From assembly GCF_000772105.1 (NCBI RefSeq), contig NZ_CP009355.1, positions 62,001-126,000 on the forward strand: a stretch of 64,000 nucleotides of DNA, in the 5' to 3' direction. Made by a program: the position numbers and the translations under genes. This stretch comes from Vibrio tubiashii ATCC 19109 (GTDB taxonomy: Bacteria; Pseudomonadota; Gammaproteobacteria; Enterobacterales; Vibrionaceae). Positions within the stretch are counted from its first letter, which is position 1. The number at the start of each line of letters is the position of its first letter. Positions 18,323 through 27,539 of this stretch are shown here, in pieces. The notes under the pieces are model-generated. The model searched no databases. It was not told the DNA's origin and was given only the letters and a program-made list of their open reading frames with translations.

Positions 18323-18568
18323 TTAAACGTAGTACGCTTCAACTTCGCCTTTTAGTTGGATAAGCATTGGGTTACCAAAGCGGTCTTTCGCTTTTGGAGA
18401 TGCGATTTTTACCCAACCTTCGCTAACGCAGTACTCTTCAACGTCTGTGCGCTCTTGACCTTTAAAACGAATACCGATTTGGTGATCGAAGCACTCTTTT
18501 ACAAAGAAAGGGCTACGTGGGTTACCTGATAGGCGATCTGGTAGAGCTGGTTTAGCTGTATCTGTCAT
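18323..18568 (-). CDS. DUF3297 family protein
   Basis: This 81-aa soluble protein starts MTDTAKPALPDRLSGNPRSP and contains GIRFKGQERTDVEEYCVSEG. It matches the DUF3297 family of proteobacteria in length and sequence as I recall it. The function is unknown. The ATG at 18568 is preferred over an upstream start at 18616. It is monocistronic with a strong terminator. Confidence 0.85.
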   Translation of the reverse strand: MTDTAKPALPDRLSGNPRSPFFVKECFDHQIGIRFKGQERTDVEEYCVSEGWVKIASPKAKDRFGNPMLIQLKGEVEAYYV

Positions 18569-18675
18569 GTTTTTCGACCTTGAAGTCCGTAAAAAAAGTG
18601 CGCCATTGTAATTCACAGATTGCTATGGGTTCAAGACATCTAATGACAGTTATCACAAACGATCTAAGTTTGAAT

Positions 18676-20667
18676 CTACAACCCCTTCAAATACTGGGCA
18701 TTGGCCGTTGGCTGAATCATGCTGTTTATGGCTTGAATATTCTTTTCGTTATGCTGATCCAGTAGCGCTAAAAAGGCATCAATCAATTCTGGTTTACTGG
18801 CTGTCACTTGTGTTTCGGTTTGAATATCGCGCAGATCGATCAACACATCAGTGAACAGTTGCGGTAAATCTTGCAATACTTGCAGATTCAATACGTTGTG
18901 TTCACTGTAGATTGAGTTGTGGCTGCCCTTTTGTTTTTGCACTACGTACGGGTTGTCTTTGAGATTAATGATAGATGTACGCTTGTCACAACGCTTCAAA
19001 CAACCTTTATTGACTTTGATCTTGCGGCAGCCTTCGGTCTGTTGGAACAAACATTGGCGGCTCGTCAGCAGTGTATTTGGGTGGTAGATGCTGTAAAAGC
19101 TGCGCATGTTTTGCGGACGTTTAATATGGCGCATCTGCTTCATGTTCAACTCGTTGGAGACAAATGCGCCGCTTGCGGCAAACTCTTGTTGTAAACATTT
19201 GAATGAGTAAGAGTTGACCGTGTTCATCAGCGGGCCCGCGATCCAACCCAATCCAAGCTCTTGAGCTAAAATGCCTACTCCGGAGTTGTTAGTGATCGAG
19301 AGCGCTGGCTTTACTGCCTCTAACAGTGTGCGTGCAGCTTGGTAATCGTCACCAATCAAAATTGCAGGAAACCAAGGTTTTAACTGCGGATTTGCTTGGA
19401 ACAGCTCGATCATTGCGTTCAGTTCAGCCGCCAGTCCCATCGGCAGCTGAAAATAGACGTCTACGTCAGTGTATTTGAGCAGTGCGACGTCTTGTGGTGA
19501 TGAGAACAATACCGATAACCTTGGCGTTCCTTGACGCATTTCTGGCTGAGGTAGCAGGGGCAAAGTAGGTACATCAATCGCCCCTTTTAGGCTGCTAGCA
19601 GAAGCTTGTGTTGTAGTGACGTCAAAGTCTTGGGTCTTTTCAGCGACTTTCTCGATGATTGCTGTTTTGTCGTCGTAGAGCTTTTTCTTCACTACTTTTA
19701 CATCGTCGGCGGATTCACATTTGTAGATTTTCGAAAAGTGTTTCACCGCATGGTCGCGGGGGTTGTCGATGTACATCGCTTTACCGAAGTCACCTTGCAA
19801 GAATGCATTGGAGAAATCACGGTTGAAGACGGTGTACAGTTCCGTGGTGTCATTCGACAGTTCCACGCCATCGCACAAGCGGTCAATCTGCTTACGCCAG
19901 TTGTCGACCACGGTGTAAACGTAGTGAGATTTCTTGATGCGGCCTTCCACTTTCAACGAATACACGCCGGCATCCGCAAGCGCTGCCAAATCGCCAAAGG
20001 CCGAGTTGTCTTTCATATTGAGTGGGTAGCTATTACCGGTTTTGGTGGTTTGGTACTCTTCACGACAAGGTTGACTGCATCGACCACGGTTGCCTGAAGC
20101 GCCATTACGCGCAGAGCTGATGTAGCAAATCCCAGAGAATCCGATGCAGTAAGAGCCGTGGACAAACACTTCCATCATTACATCATGCTCACGACCAAAC
20201 TGAGCCAGCTGTTTAATCTCGCTGATGTTCAGCTCGCGCGATAGATTGACGCGACTTGCCGTCAATCGATTGAGAAACAATATTTGCCCCTCGTTATGGG
20301 TATTGAGCTGAGTTGATGCGTGTACATCTAAATCAGGAAAATAGTTGTTGAGAATGTAGGCCAAACCAAGGTCTTGTACGATCACGCCATCAATCGCCGT
20401 GGTGTTCAATTGACTAAGCAAGCGCACAATGGCTGGAATTTCGCTTTCTAGAATCAACACGTTGAGAGTCAGGAAGATCTTACAGTTGTGCTGATGCGCA
20501 AGCTGCAATACGCCATTCAAGTTATCTAAGGTGAGGTTAGTGGCTCGGTTACGCGCATTGAAACGGTCTAAACCACAATAGATAGCATCCGCCCCAGCGG
20601 CAATGGCTGCCTTAATCGAATCTAAATCTCCGCCCGGTGCTAATAACTCAAATTGATCGCGTGTCAC
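18676..20667 (-). CDS. U32 family protein (RlhA/TrhP-like)
   Basis: This 663-aa protein has the U32 TIM-barrel domain (about 5-280), beginning FELLAPGGDLDSIKAAIAAGADAIYCG. It carries the cysteine set GSYCIGFSGICYISSARNG...GRCSQPCREE (about 170-200). In U32 proteins these cysteines hold an Fe-S cluster. Characterised relatives are RNA or ubiquinone hydroxylases (RlhA, TrhP, UbiUV) rather than proteases. A C-terminal region (about 350-663) adds a second cysteine cluster, CLKRCDKR. The length is close to RlhA (23S rRNA C2501 hydroxylation) but the sequence is not a clear match, so only the family is called. The start is GTG at 20667. Confidence 0.82.
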   Translation of the reverse strand: MTRDQFELLAPGGDLDSIKAAIAAGADAIYCGLDRFNARNRATNLTLDNLNGVLQLAHQHNCKIFLTLNVLILESEIPAIVRLLSQLNTTAIDGVIVQDLGLAYILNNYFPDLDVHASTQLNTHNEGQILFLNRLTASRVNLSRELNISEIKQLAQFGREHDVMMEVFVHGSYCIGFSGICYISSARNGASGNRGRCSQPCREEYQTTKTGNSYPLNMKDNSAFGDLAALADAGVYSLKVEGRIKKSHYVYTVVDNWRKQIDRLCDGVELSNDTTELYTVFNRDFSNAFLQGDFGKAMYIDNPRDHAVKHFSKIYKCESADDVKVVKKKLYDDKTAIIEKVAEKTQDFDVTTTQASASSLKGAIDVPTLPLLPQPEMRQGTPRLSVLFSSPQDVALLKYTDVDVYFQLPMGLAAELNAMIELFQANPQLKPWFPAILIGDDYQAARTLLEAVKPALSITNNSGVGILAQELGLGWIAGPLMNTVNSYSFKCLQQEFAASGAFVSNELNMKQMRHIKRPQNMRSFYSIYHPNTLLTSRQCLFQQTEGCRKIKVNKGCLKRCDKRTSIINLKDNPYVVQKQKGSHNSIYSEHNVLNLQVLQDLPQLFTDVLIDLRDIQTETQVTASKPELIDAFLALLDQHNEKNIQAINSMIQPTANAQYLKGL

Positions 20668-20814
20668 TACTTATCTCTTACTCAATAAAATAGGAGCGGT
20701 ATTTTACGGGGATAAAAAGTGTGATCTAGCGCTGATTAAGGCTTTGTTAATCTGCATCAATTAATTTGTCTTCTAAGGCGAGATTTCAATTAATGGTTGC
20801 AATCACTGCGAATT

Positions 20815-20848
20815 GCTTTAGTGTTATACCTATGTATAACACTAAAGC
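20815..20848. promoter_or_regulatory. GntR (YtrA-type) operator, 15-bp inverted repeat
   Basis: A perfect 15-bp inverted repeat (20815-20829 with 20834-20848, 4-nt centre CTAT, core GTTATAC/GTATAAC) lies 21 bp upstream of the GntR start. YtrA-subfamily regulators bind such palindromes over their own promoter, so autoregulation of the GntR-ABC operon is likely. Confidence 0.85.
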
Positions 20849-20869
20849 GCAATTGATAAGGCAAGCTTC

Positions 20870-21241
20870 ATGACAGATTGGAACGAAACGCAGCCTATCT
20901 TTCGTCAACTAGCGGATCGAATTACAGAGCAAATCCTGCAAGGCATTTGGAACGAAGGAGAGGCATTACCTTCGGTTCGAGCCGTAGCAGGAGATTTGAA
21001 AATCAACCACATCACTGTGATGAAAGGTTATCAGCTACTGGTGGATGAAGGTCTCGTAGAAAAAAAACGCGGTCAGGGAATGTTCGTGGCACAAGGCGCA
21101 CTGAGTCAGTTAAAAGCGTCGCAAAAACAGGATTTTATTCAGCAGCAGATCCCGTCAATCGCGGTGAAACTGCAGCAGCTAGACATTCCACTTCAAGAAT
21201 TTATTGAGCAGTTAACACTGCACGTTGAGGGCAAACAATGA
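20870..21241 (+). CDS. GntR family regulator, YtrA subfamily
   Basis: This 123-aa protein has an N-terminal winged HTH (about 10-78, GIWNEGEALPSVRAVAGDLKINHITVMKGY) and only a short helical dimerisation tail (about 80-123). This is the YtrA layout, without a large effector domain. Such repressors sit first in operons encoding ABC exporters and respond to cell-envelope stress in Bacillus. It overlaps the next gene by ATGA, and the palindrome at 20815-20848 is the probable operator. Confidence 0.9.
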   Translation: MTDWNETQPIFRQLADRITEQILQGIWNEGEALPSVRAVAGDLKINHITVMKGYQLLVDEGLVEKKRGQGMFVAQGALSQLKASQKQDFIQQQIPSIAVKLQQLDIPLQEFIEQLTLHVEGKQ

Positions 21242-22107
21242 GCGTATTAATTGAAGCTCGGCAGGTAACCAAGCACTACTCAGGTCGAGCCAAAGAGCAA
21301 GGCGAAGCGATTAAAAACATTAGTTTTGAACTCAAAGCGGGACAAGTCCTCGGTTTGCTTGGTCACAATGGTGCAGGTAAATCGACCTTGATTAAAAGCC
21401 TGCTCGGTGCTCACGACTATCAGGGTGATATTCAAGTACTGGGGCTTGAGCCTATCTCACAGCGCGCCAAAGTGATGGAGCACCTGTCTTATATTTCAGA
21501 TGTGAACGTGCTGCCTGACTGGATGACGGTAAGACAAATTCTTCGTTACACCGCCGGTGTTCACCCAAGTTTCGATGTGAACAAAGCGCGTGCTGTACTT
21601 GAGAAAACCGACATCAAGCTTAATAGCAAAATCAAATCGCTCTCAAAAGGCATGAAGGTACAGCTACATCTTGCGATTGTGATTTCGACTGACACCAAAG
21701 TATTGATTCTCGATGAGCCTACCCTCGGCTTGGATCTTGTTTACAGAGATACCTTTTATCGACATCTTCTTGAATGGTTTCATGATGGAGAGCGTGCCCT
21801 GATTATTGCCAGCCATGAGGTGTCTGAGATTGAACACCTGCTAACCGATGTGTTGATCCTTAAGCATGGTCAAGCAGTGTTGCAATCGTCAATGGAAAAC
21901 ATTGCCGAAGATTACGTGATCGTTGAAACCACCGATGAACAACGCGCACAAATGGAAGCATTGAAGCCGCTTTCTAGTGAGCGAGCTCTTGGCAGTACGC
22001 GTTGGCTGATTCGTTCTGAACAAGCGCAACAACTCGATAGCGTAGACAAAATTTACAATGTAAAACTGGCAGATCTGTTCTTAGCTCTACAGAAGGAGGC
22101 TGCGTAA
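21238..22107 (+). CDS. ABC transporter ATP-binding protein (YtrB-like)
   Basis: This 289-aa ATPase shows Walker A GHNGAGKSTLIKSLLG, signature LSKGMKVQLHLAI (degenerate LSGGQ), Walker B LILDEPTLGLD and an H-loop IIASHEVSEIE. The C-terminal 70 residues are a regulatory extension as in drug-exporting ABC ATPases. It is coupled to the GntR gene by a 4-bp overlap and to the permease by 1 bp. The partner membrane protein is the next gene. Confidence 0.9.
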   Translation: MSVLIEARQVTKHYSGRAKEQGEAIKNISFELKAGQVLGLLGHNGAGKSTLIKSLLGAHDYQGDIQVLGLEPISQRAKVMEHLSYISDVNVLPDWMTVRQILRYTAGVHPSFDVNKARAVLEKTDIKLNSKIKSLSKGMKVQLHLAIVISTDTKVLILDEPTLGLDLVYRDTFYRHLLEWFHDGERALIIASHEVSEIEHLLTDVLILKHGQAVLQSSMENIAEDYVIVETTDEQRAQMEALKPLSSERALGSTRWLIRSEQAQQLDSVDKIYNVKLADLFLALQKEAA

Positions 22108-22937
22108 TGAATCCTTATTTTTATATGCTAGAGAAAGAGTGGCTAGAACATAAAGTGATCACACGTATTCCTTTAGTGCTGCTCGTGTGTGGTGTGCTGC
22201 TGCTACTCTCGATCTTGATGAATTCGACCATTCAAAGCAATGTCACTTACGAGCTAACGTATGATGTGAATGGCTTCGAATCTGGTTATGAATTAGGTAA
22301 GCAGTTAAGTGGCTTGGCGTTTGGCTTCACTGGCTTTTTGTCGATGTTATTGACCAGCCTTTATTTCCCGAAGACATTACGTAAAGAGCGCCAAGAGGGC
22401 AGTGTGATGTTTTGGCGTAGCATGCCTGTCTCTGACATGACGACACATTTAGTGAAGCTTGGTTTTGGTTTGCTGGTGACACCTATCATTTGTTCAATGT
22501 TGGTTGTGTCTGCTGACTTCCTAATGTGGGTGATTAATCTTGTCATGTCGGAGAAATTCCCACTGTTCTTCACTGGTGAGTCAATCTTTTACGTCTTTAC
22601 CCATTGGTTTGAGTTTATTGGTCGCATGTGGTTAGTGGGCTTGGCGCTACTGCCGCTCGCAACTTTGGCTATGGCCATTTCTCAGAAGGTTAATTCGCCT
22701 CTGTTAGTCATGGTGATTGGTTTTTACGTGATTAAACTGCTCTCGACAAACCTGCTAGGGACGTACGCTGTGAGCCATTTCTTACAGGCTGTAACGACCT
22801 TGCCATTTGATCTTCTTATTGAGGGCAATCCACTTGTTGCCTTTGCTAATGTTGGCACTGTTAACTTGGTTGTCTACTTTGCATTGGGCGCGTTGGGCTT
22901 GCTGGCAAGCTTAAGATTAAGTCGCTCTGTCGACTAG
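22107..22937 (+). CDS. ABC-2 type permease
   Basis: This 276-aa integral membrane protein has about six TM segments (25-45, 70-95, 110-140, 170-190, 200-220, 250-270). The RQEGSVMFWRSMPVSD loop is typical of ABC-2 exporters next to YtrA regulators. No substrate is evident. The terminator at 22963-22991 closes the operon. Confidence 0.87.
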   Translation: MNPYFYMLEKEWLEHKVITRIPLVLLVCGVLLLLSILMNSTIQSNVTYELTYDVNGFESGYELGKQLSGLAFGFTGFLSMLLTSLYFPKTLRKERQEGSVMFWRSMPVSDMTTHLVKLGFGLLVTPIICSMLVVSADFLMWVINLVMSEKFPLFFTGESIFYVFTHWFEFIGRMWLVGLALLPLATLAMAISQKVNSPLLVMVIGFYVIKLLSTNLLGTYAVSHFLQAVTTLPFDLLIEGNPLVAFANVGTVNLVVYFALGALGLLASLRLSRSVD

Positions 22938-22962
22938 AACGCTTTGATGGTTTGAAAATAAC

Positions 22963-22991
22963 AAAGGCGCTAACGGTTGGTTAGCGCCTTT
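22963..22991. terminator. Bidirectional intrinsic terminator
   Basis: A 12-bp perfect stem (22963-22974 with 22980-22991) is followed by a T-run on the plus strand. It lies between the ABC-2 permease and the convergent RpiR gene. Confidence 0.92.
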
Positions 22992-23012
22992 TTTGTTTGC
23001 GGTGGATTGCTA

Positions 23013-23876
23013 TTAGTCTCCGAGCGGCTGACGGTCTAAGCCACCTCGATATGAGTCTAATGCCAACTTAAGCCGTCTTAGTTTGTCTCTTGAACGTCGC
23101 TTATGGTTGACGGCAAGCGCCATCGAAAGGACATCAACCAAGGCTAACATTGCGTAACGAGACGCAGAAGGTTTGTAGATAAAATCGGTCTCTTGGTGCT
23201 CAATCGGCAGTGTGAGATCGGCAATGTCAGAGAGCGGCGTTGAGCTCGGTGTGATGGCGATGATCTTTACCCCGTATTGCTTTGCCAGCTCTGCAGTTTC
23301 GATGATGGTCGGCGTGTATCCCGTTGCGGATAACATCACCAATACGTCATTACTGTCTGCGGTAGAAGCAATCATACGTGCAAGCAAACCGTCGTTATAA
23401 GCAACCACAGGGTAGCCTAAACGGAATAGGCGATGCTGCATCTCTTGCGAGGCAATGGTTGAGCCTCCACCCATACCGATAGAGATGACTTGTCTTGCAT
23501 TGTGTAGCCAACCCACAGCAGTATCGATATCGGCTTCGTTGATCAAATTGCGGTTGATATCTAACGACTGCTTGATGGATTCGTAGATGCCCTGATAACC
23601 ACTTTGATCTGGCGGCTCAAGAATAAAACGTTGACCAACTGTTAGGGTTTGCGCCAGCTTGATTTTCATATCACGAACGTTTTTACAGCCAACGGCTTTA
23701 GCAAAGCGAGTGATCGTAGCCTCACTGACTTCAGCGCTTTCAGCAAGTTCAGTGATACTCGCATTCGCTGCAGTCTGAATATCGTCCATGATCAGTTTGG
23801 CGACTTTCTTCTCGGCGTCGCGCAGAGCGCTAAAACGCTCAGTGATTTGCGAAATAATATCGACGTCTAAACTCAA
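23013..23876 (-). CDS. MurR/RpiR family transcriptional regulator
   Basis: This 287-aa protein has an N-terminal RpiR HTH (about 1-80, SITELAESAEVSEATITRFAKAVGC) and a SIS sugar-phosphate-binding domain (about 120-255, ISIGMGGGSTIASQEMQHRL). RpiR proteins sense phosphosugars, and KDPG or KDG-6-P would fit this locus (inference). It lies 97 bp behind the PLP dehydratase on the same strand, with AGGAAA ahead of the start, so it may be co-transcribed. It is the most likely controller of the divergent cluster at 25.4-34.7 kb. Confidence 0.88.
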   Translation of the reverse strand: MSLDVDIISQITERFSALRDAEKKVAKLIMDDIQTAANASITELAESAEVSEATITRFAKAVGCKNVRDMKIKLAQTLTVGQRFILEPPDQSGYQGIYESIKQSLDINRNLINEADIDTAVGWLHNARQVISIGMGGGSTIASQEMQHRLFRLGYPVVAYNDGLLARMIASTADSNDVLVMLSATGYTPTIIETAELAKQYGVKIIAITPSSTPLSDIADLTLPIEHQETDFIYKPSASRYAMLALVDVLSMALAVNHKRRSRDKLRRLKLALDSYRGGLDRQPLGD

Positions 23877-23973
23877 GATGTTTTCCTATTCTAGCAATGG
23901 AGACCAATGGGGTGGCCTCCATATCAATGCGTTGCAGTATACCTGATTCATTCAAGCGTAAAAGTTCAGCGGT

Positions 23974-25245
23974 TTAGAAACGTGTTTCTACCCAGTGAGT
24001 CACATTGTATTCATCGTCGCACACGGCGATGGCACGCCATTTATCGAAAGTCAGGCAAGGGTGTGAGGTTGAGAAAGCGACAACGTCGCCAACATCGAGT
24101 GGGCAATCAGGATCTATCTCCATAAACGCATGTTGATCCATCACTGCAGTGGTGACTGCATTAGAGACGGAAATGGCTTCCCCGTCGCGGTATGCACGCT
24201 CTGGGATGGGTAAACCGGCATCAAAAGCGACGTCTCTTTTTCCTAGGCCAACCACGAGTTTACCCGGCTCAGGTTTTGAGATGACGTGTGCCCACACTTC
24301 AAGAGAGGACTGTAAATCACCACCTAAATCACACGCTGCCCCTTGGTTTTTCTCTGCTCTCGCCATGACTTTGTTTTGAGCGTCTAGATAGATCCCCGTG
24401 TCATGGATGGCGTAGCAACCTGGGCGAATAATGGCATCTAGATCGTCGAGGTTGGCAAAACACTCAGAAACTACGTCGTACCAAGCTGAACCTGCACCCG
24501 TCACAATTGGCTTACCTGAGATGAGTTGACCGCGAGCCAGTTTACGGCCAAGCGTTACGATCTGATTGAGAAAATCACGAATGGCTTGTTCTGCATTGTC
24601 ACCATGGATGACCCCTTCGTAAGCTTCAATACCAGTCAATAACAGGTGAGATTGATCGGCAATGCGCTGAGCAAGCTCGGCAACTTGCTGCTCAGTTCGA
24701 CAGCCGCAGCGTCCACCTTCAACACCGAATTCAATCAAGACATTGAGTTTGACGTCACGGCTCGCAAAGAACTGCCCAAGTGCTTCAACGTTACGCTGTG
24801 AATCAACGCAAACAAATACATCAACACTATGCTGCTCAATCAGATTGGCCACGATAGCCATATTGGCTTTGCCGACCAATTGATTAGCGATAATGATGTT
24901 ACTTGCCCCTGCTAACGCCGCAACTTCAGCTTGAGCGGCTGTGGCGACAGTCATTCCCCATGCGCCTTGGTCAAGTTGCTGACGAAATAACGCGGGTGTC
25001 ATGCTGGTTTTGCCATGCGGGCATAACTTGACGTTGTGGGTTGCGGCGAAGCGCTGCATCCAGTCGAGGTTATTGTTGATTCTAGATTGTTGAATAACGG
25101 CAGCGGGCAGACTGATTTCTTCGTTGATCAAGCTGTAGGTTTGCTGGCTATCACTCTGATATGGCTGAGACTTCTCACCCCACCCAGGGATGTTGATAGT
25201 ATTATTATGATAGTTTGTATCACACTTTTTCTCGAATTCTTTCAT
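23974..25245 (-). CDS. PLP-dependent D-glucosaminate dehydratase-like protein (fold III)
   Basis: This 423-aa protein belongs to the alanine-racemase-fold D-serine deaminase / D-threonine aldolase family. The PLP lysine is in CPHGKTSM (about residue 75). The C-terminal metal site is STSHPCLTFDKWR, where the His and Cys bind the metal in this family. D-glucosaminate dehydratase, which makes 2-keto-3-deoxygluconate and ammonia, belongs to this fold. Its neighbours (D-aminoacylase-type deacylase, KDG kinase, KDPG aldolase, GH20) make that the best reading. D-threonine aldolase or D-serine dehydratase activity is the alternative. The N-terminal 30 residues look unconserved. It is divergent from the deacylase gene. 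Confidence 0.78.
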   Translation of the reverse strand: MKEFEKKCDTNYHNNTINIPGWGEKSQPYQSDSQQTYSLINEEISLPAAVIQQSRINNNLDWMQRFAATHNVKLCPHGKTSMTPALFRQQLDQGAWGMTVATAAQAEVAALAGASNIIIANQLVGKANMAIVANLIEQHSVDVFVCVDSQRNVEALGQFFASRDVKLNVLIEFGVEGGRCGCRTEQQVAELAQRIADQSHLLLTGIEAYEGVIHGDNAEQAIRDFLNQIVTLGRKLARGQLISGKPIVTGAGSAWYDVVSECFANLDDLDAIIRPGCYAIHDTGIYLDAQNKVMARAEKNQGAACDLGGDLQSSLEVWAHVISKPEPGKLVVGLGKRDVAFDAGLPIPERAYRDGEAISVSNAVTTAVMDQHAFMEIDPDCPLDVGDVVAFSTSHPCLTFDKWRAIAVCDDEYNVTHWVETRF

Positions 25246-25424
25246 CGCAAGTTCACTTCTAACATGATTTAAGTTGTTGATTACTAATGTTTGTTGCTAT
25301 CTAGACTAATTTATATGTTAGAAACTATCAAACAAATTCGGTTTTTATGTGTGTTTTGTCACTGATTTAAATACGGGAATTATTAGTATGTACACATGCA
25401 AACGAGAGACGAAGAGAGTGAACC
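25246..25424. promoter_or_regulatory. Divergent promoter region of the amino-sugar-acid cluster
   Basis: This 179-bp, strongly AT-rich region separates the dehydratase and deacylase starts. No clear palindrome was found, so an RpiR operator cannot be assigned by eye. A GAGAG stretch precedes the deacylase ATG. Confidence 0.5.
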
Positions 25425-26864
25425 ATGTTGTTCGATACCATAATCAAAAGTGTAGAAGTCTTTGACGGTACCGGCGCTCCAGCATATACCGCTGATGTCG
25501 CAATTCGTCACAATCGTGTAGAGCAAATTGGTGAATTATCTGAAGCGACGGCTAGCAAGGTGATTGATGGACAAGGCTTGGCACTCGCACCGGGTTTTAT
25601 TGATGTTCACACTCACGATGATACCAATGTGATTCGTTATCCCGAGTGTCTTCCAAAGATCAGTCAAGGTGTGACGACTGTGATTGTCGGTAACTGTGGC
25701 ATTAGTGCCAGCCCGACTACCTTAGCCGGTGACCCACCTGATCCAATGAACCTACTCGGTAAGCAAGAAGATTTTAAATACCCAACGTTCGCTAGCTACG
25801 CGCAAGCTGTGCAGCAAGCAAATCCTGCAGTCAATGTAGCGGCATTAGTCGGTCACACCACTTTGCGTAATAACGTGATGGATGACTTGCAACGCACCGC
25901 GACCGATGAAGAAATCGCTCAAATGCGCAGTACGCTTGACCAAGCGATGGCAGAAGGTGCGCTTGGTTTGAGCTCTGGTCTTGCCTATGCGAGCGCGAAA
26001 CAAGCGACAGCGGACGAGGTCATGCGCTTAGCACAGGTGCTCGGTCAACACGGCGGCATTTATACCACCCACATGCGTACAGAATTTGAAGAGATCATCT
26101 CCGCAATGGAAGAAGCGTTTGAAACCGGTCAGTTCGCTAAAGTGCCTGTTGTTATCTCGCATCTTAAGTGTGCTGGTGCTGGCAATTGGGGACGAACAAA
26201 AGAAGTGCTTAATGTGATGGATGAAGCGGCGAAACACCAAGATGTGTCTTGTGACTGTTACCCGTACTCCGCAAGTTCATCAACACTCGACCTAAAACAA
26301 GTGACCGACGAGATCGATATCTTTATTACTTGGTCGGAAGCTGCTCCTGAACATGCAGGCAAAATGCTCAAAGACATTGCCGCAGAAATGAATCTGCCTT
26401 TAATGGAAGCGGCAAAAGCGATTCAACCCGCTGGCGCGGTTTACCACTGCATGGATGAAAACGACGTTAAACGCGTTTTGAAATACAAACTGACCATGGT
26501 GGGCTCCGACGGATTACCCAATGACCCGCATCCACATCCACGTTTGTGGGGCACTTTTCCGAAAGTGCTTGGGCACTACTGTCGTGAAGAGAAACTGTTT
26601 TCATTAGCAGAAGCCATTCACAAAATGACGGGCATGTCAGCCAAGCGATATAACTTAAAAGATCGCGGCGAAATAAAAGTCGGGGCTTACGCAGATTTAG
26701 TTTTATTTAACCCAAATACAATAAAAGATACCGCAACCTTTGAAAATCCTATTTCAATGGCAAAAGGTGTTGAATCTGTATTTGTTAATGGTGAGTTGTC
26801 TTATTTATCTGGCGATGTAACCAAAAATAGAAGTGGCGTATTTATTTATAGAAATGACGCCTAA
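25425..26864 (+). CDS. N-acyl-D-amino-acid deacylase family (probable N-acetylglucosaminate deacetylase)
   Basis: This 479-aa amidohydrolase of the D-aminoacylase family has the metal motif HTHDDTNV (about 64-71), VVISHLKCAGAGNWG with a lysine and cysteine at the metal site, DCYPYSAS, and the family signature GSDGLPNDPHPHPRLWGTFP (about 364-383). Known members remove N-acetyl groups from D-amino acids. With a glucosaminate dehydratase-like gene, KDG kinase and KDPG aldolase beside it, deacetylation of N-acetyl-D-glucosaminate is the likely role (inference; D-configured C2 amine). It heads the plus-strand transcript and is cytoplasmic. Confidence 0.82.
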   Translation: MLFDTIIKSVEVFDGTGAPAYTADVAIRHNRVEQIGELSEATASKVIDGQGLALAPGFIDVHTHDDTNVIRYPECLPKISQGVTTVIVGNCGISASPTTLAGDPPDPMNLLGKQEDFKYPTFASYAQAVQQANPAVNVAALVGHTTLRNNVMDDLQRTATDEEIAQMRSTLDQAMAEGALGLSSGLAYASAKQATADEVMRLAQVLGQHGGIYTTHMRTEFEEIISAMEEAFETGQFAKVPVVISHLKCAGAGNWGRTKEVLNVMDEAAKHQDVSCDCYPYSASSSTLDLKQVTDEIDIFITWSEAAPEHAGKMLKDIAAEMNLPLMEAAKAIQPAGAVYHCMDENDVKRVLKYKLTMVGSDGLPNDPHPHPRLWGTFPKVLGHYCREEKLFSLAEAIHKMTGMSAKRYNLKDRGEIKVGAYADLVLFNPNTIKDTATFENPISMAKGVESVFVNGELSYLSGDVTKNRSGVFIYRNDA

Positions 26865-26922
26865 AAATTAAAATTAATTTATTTATTATCAATTTAATAA
26901 AGTACTTATACTGGAGAATATT

Positions 26923-27315
26923 ATGTCTATTAAGCGTTACGGTGTAGAAGGTGGAACAGGCACTGGTGGTCAACACCTTCCATTTGCACGAGCGACTGAA
27001 GCAGGCGGTTTCCTATACGTTTCTGGTCAAACACCAATGACCGACGGTGAAGTGGTAGAAGGTGGTATTGTTGACCAGTCTCGCCTAGCGATTCAAAACT
27101 GTGTCGATATCATGACTGAAGCAGGCTACACACTAGAAGATGTGGTTCATGTAAAGGTTGTTTTAACGGACTCTCGTTATTTCCAATCATTCAATAAGGT
27201 GTTCAATGAATTCTTTGGCGAGCACCCGCCAGCACGTATCTGCATGGTGTGTGATTTGGTCGTTGACGTGAAGGTAGAAGTCGACGTGACTTGCTACCGC
27301 GAAGATCGTCGATAG
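26923..27315 (+). CDS. RidA family enamine/imine deaminase
   Basis: This 130-aa protein has the RidA (YjgF) fold. It shows GFLYVSGQTPM near residue 27 and the conserved C-terminal Arg-Ile-Cys stretch HPPARICMVCDLVVDVKVEVD. RidA hydrolyses reactive enamine/imine intermediates released by PLP dehydratases. It lies between the deacylase and symporter genes and opposite the PLP dehydratase, which fits clearing the aminoacrylate-like intermediate of glucosaminate dehydration. A GGAG site precedes the ATG. Confidence 0.88.
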   Translation: MSIKRYGVEGGTGTGGQHLPFARATEAGGFLYVSGQTPMTDGEVVEGGIVDQSRLAIQNCVDIMTEAGYTLEDVVHVKVVLTDSRYFQSFNKVFNEFFGEHPPARICMVCDLVVDVKVEVDVTCYREDRR

Positions 27316-27335
27316 ACTTCACAAATAATAATTAA

Positions 27336-27381
27336 GAGTGCCGGAATAATTTCGTTCCCTGTTAATATTGTTTCGGTGCTC
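27336..27381 (+). other. Wobble-rich hairpin between ridA and symporter genes
   Basis: Arms 27336-27346 and 27371-27381 form an 11-bp RNA stem using three G-U pairs, enclosing 24 nt, 20 bp after the RidA stop. No U-run follows. It may moderate readthrough or RNA stability. Confidence 0.4.
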
Positions 27382-27539
27382 TCATTCCTACAAATATAAT
27401 TCTTAATTGCACAGCAATATAAATATTAATTAAATATAAGTAGATTTTATATTTAATTGTTGTCTTAAATAGACGAGATAATACAGCTGCAGGAATTATA
27501 TTAATCTGAAAGATGGATTTTGACATTGAGAGGTGTCCA

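Noticed and set aside
19606..20097. 163-codon frame antisense to the U32 gene
   Set aside because: It has no domain or ribosome-binding site, and the opposite strand carries a conserved Fe-S cysteine region.
23899..23920. 8-bp stem between the PLP dehydratase and RpiR genes as a terminator
   Set aside because: No U-run follows on the minus strand, and a ribosome-binding site for rpiR lies immediately after, so readthrough is more likely.
23974..27315. A plain D-amino acid degradation operon
   Set aside because: Possible for the deacylase and PLP enzyme alone, but KdgK, Eda, GH20 and lactonase in the same cluster fit glucosaminate better; kept as the alternative.
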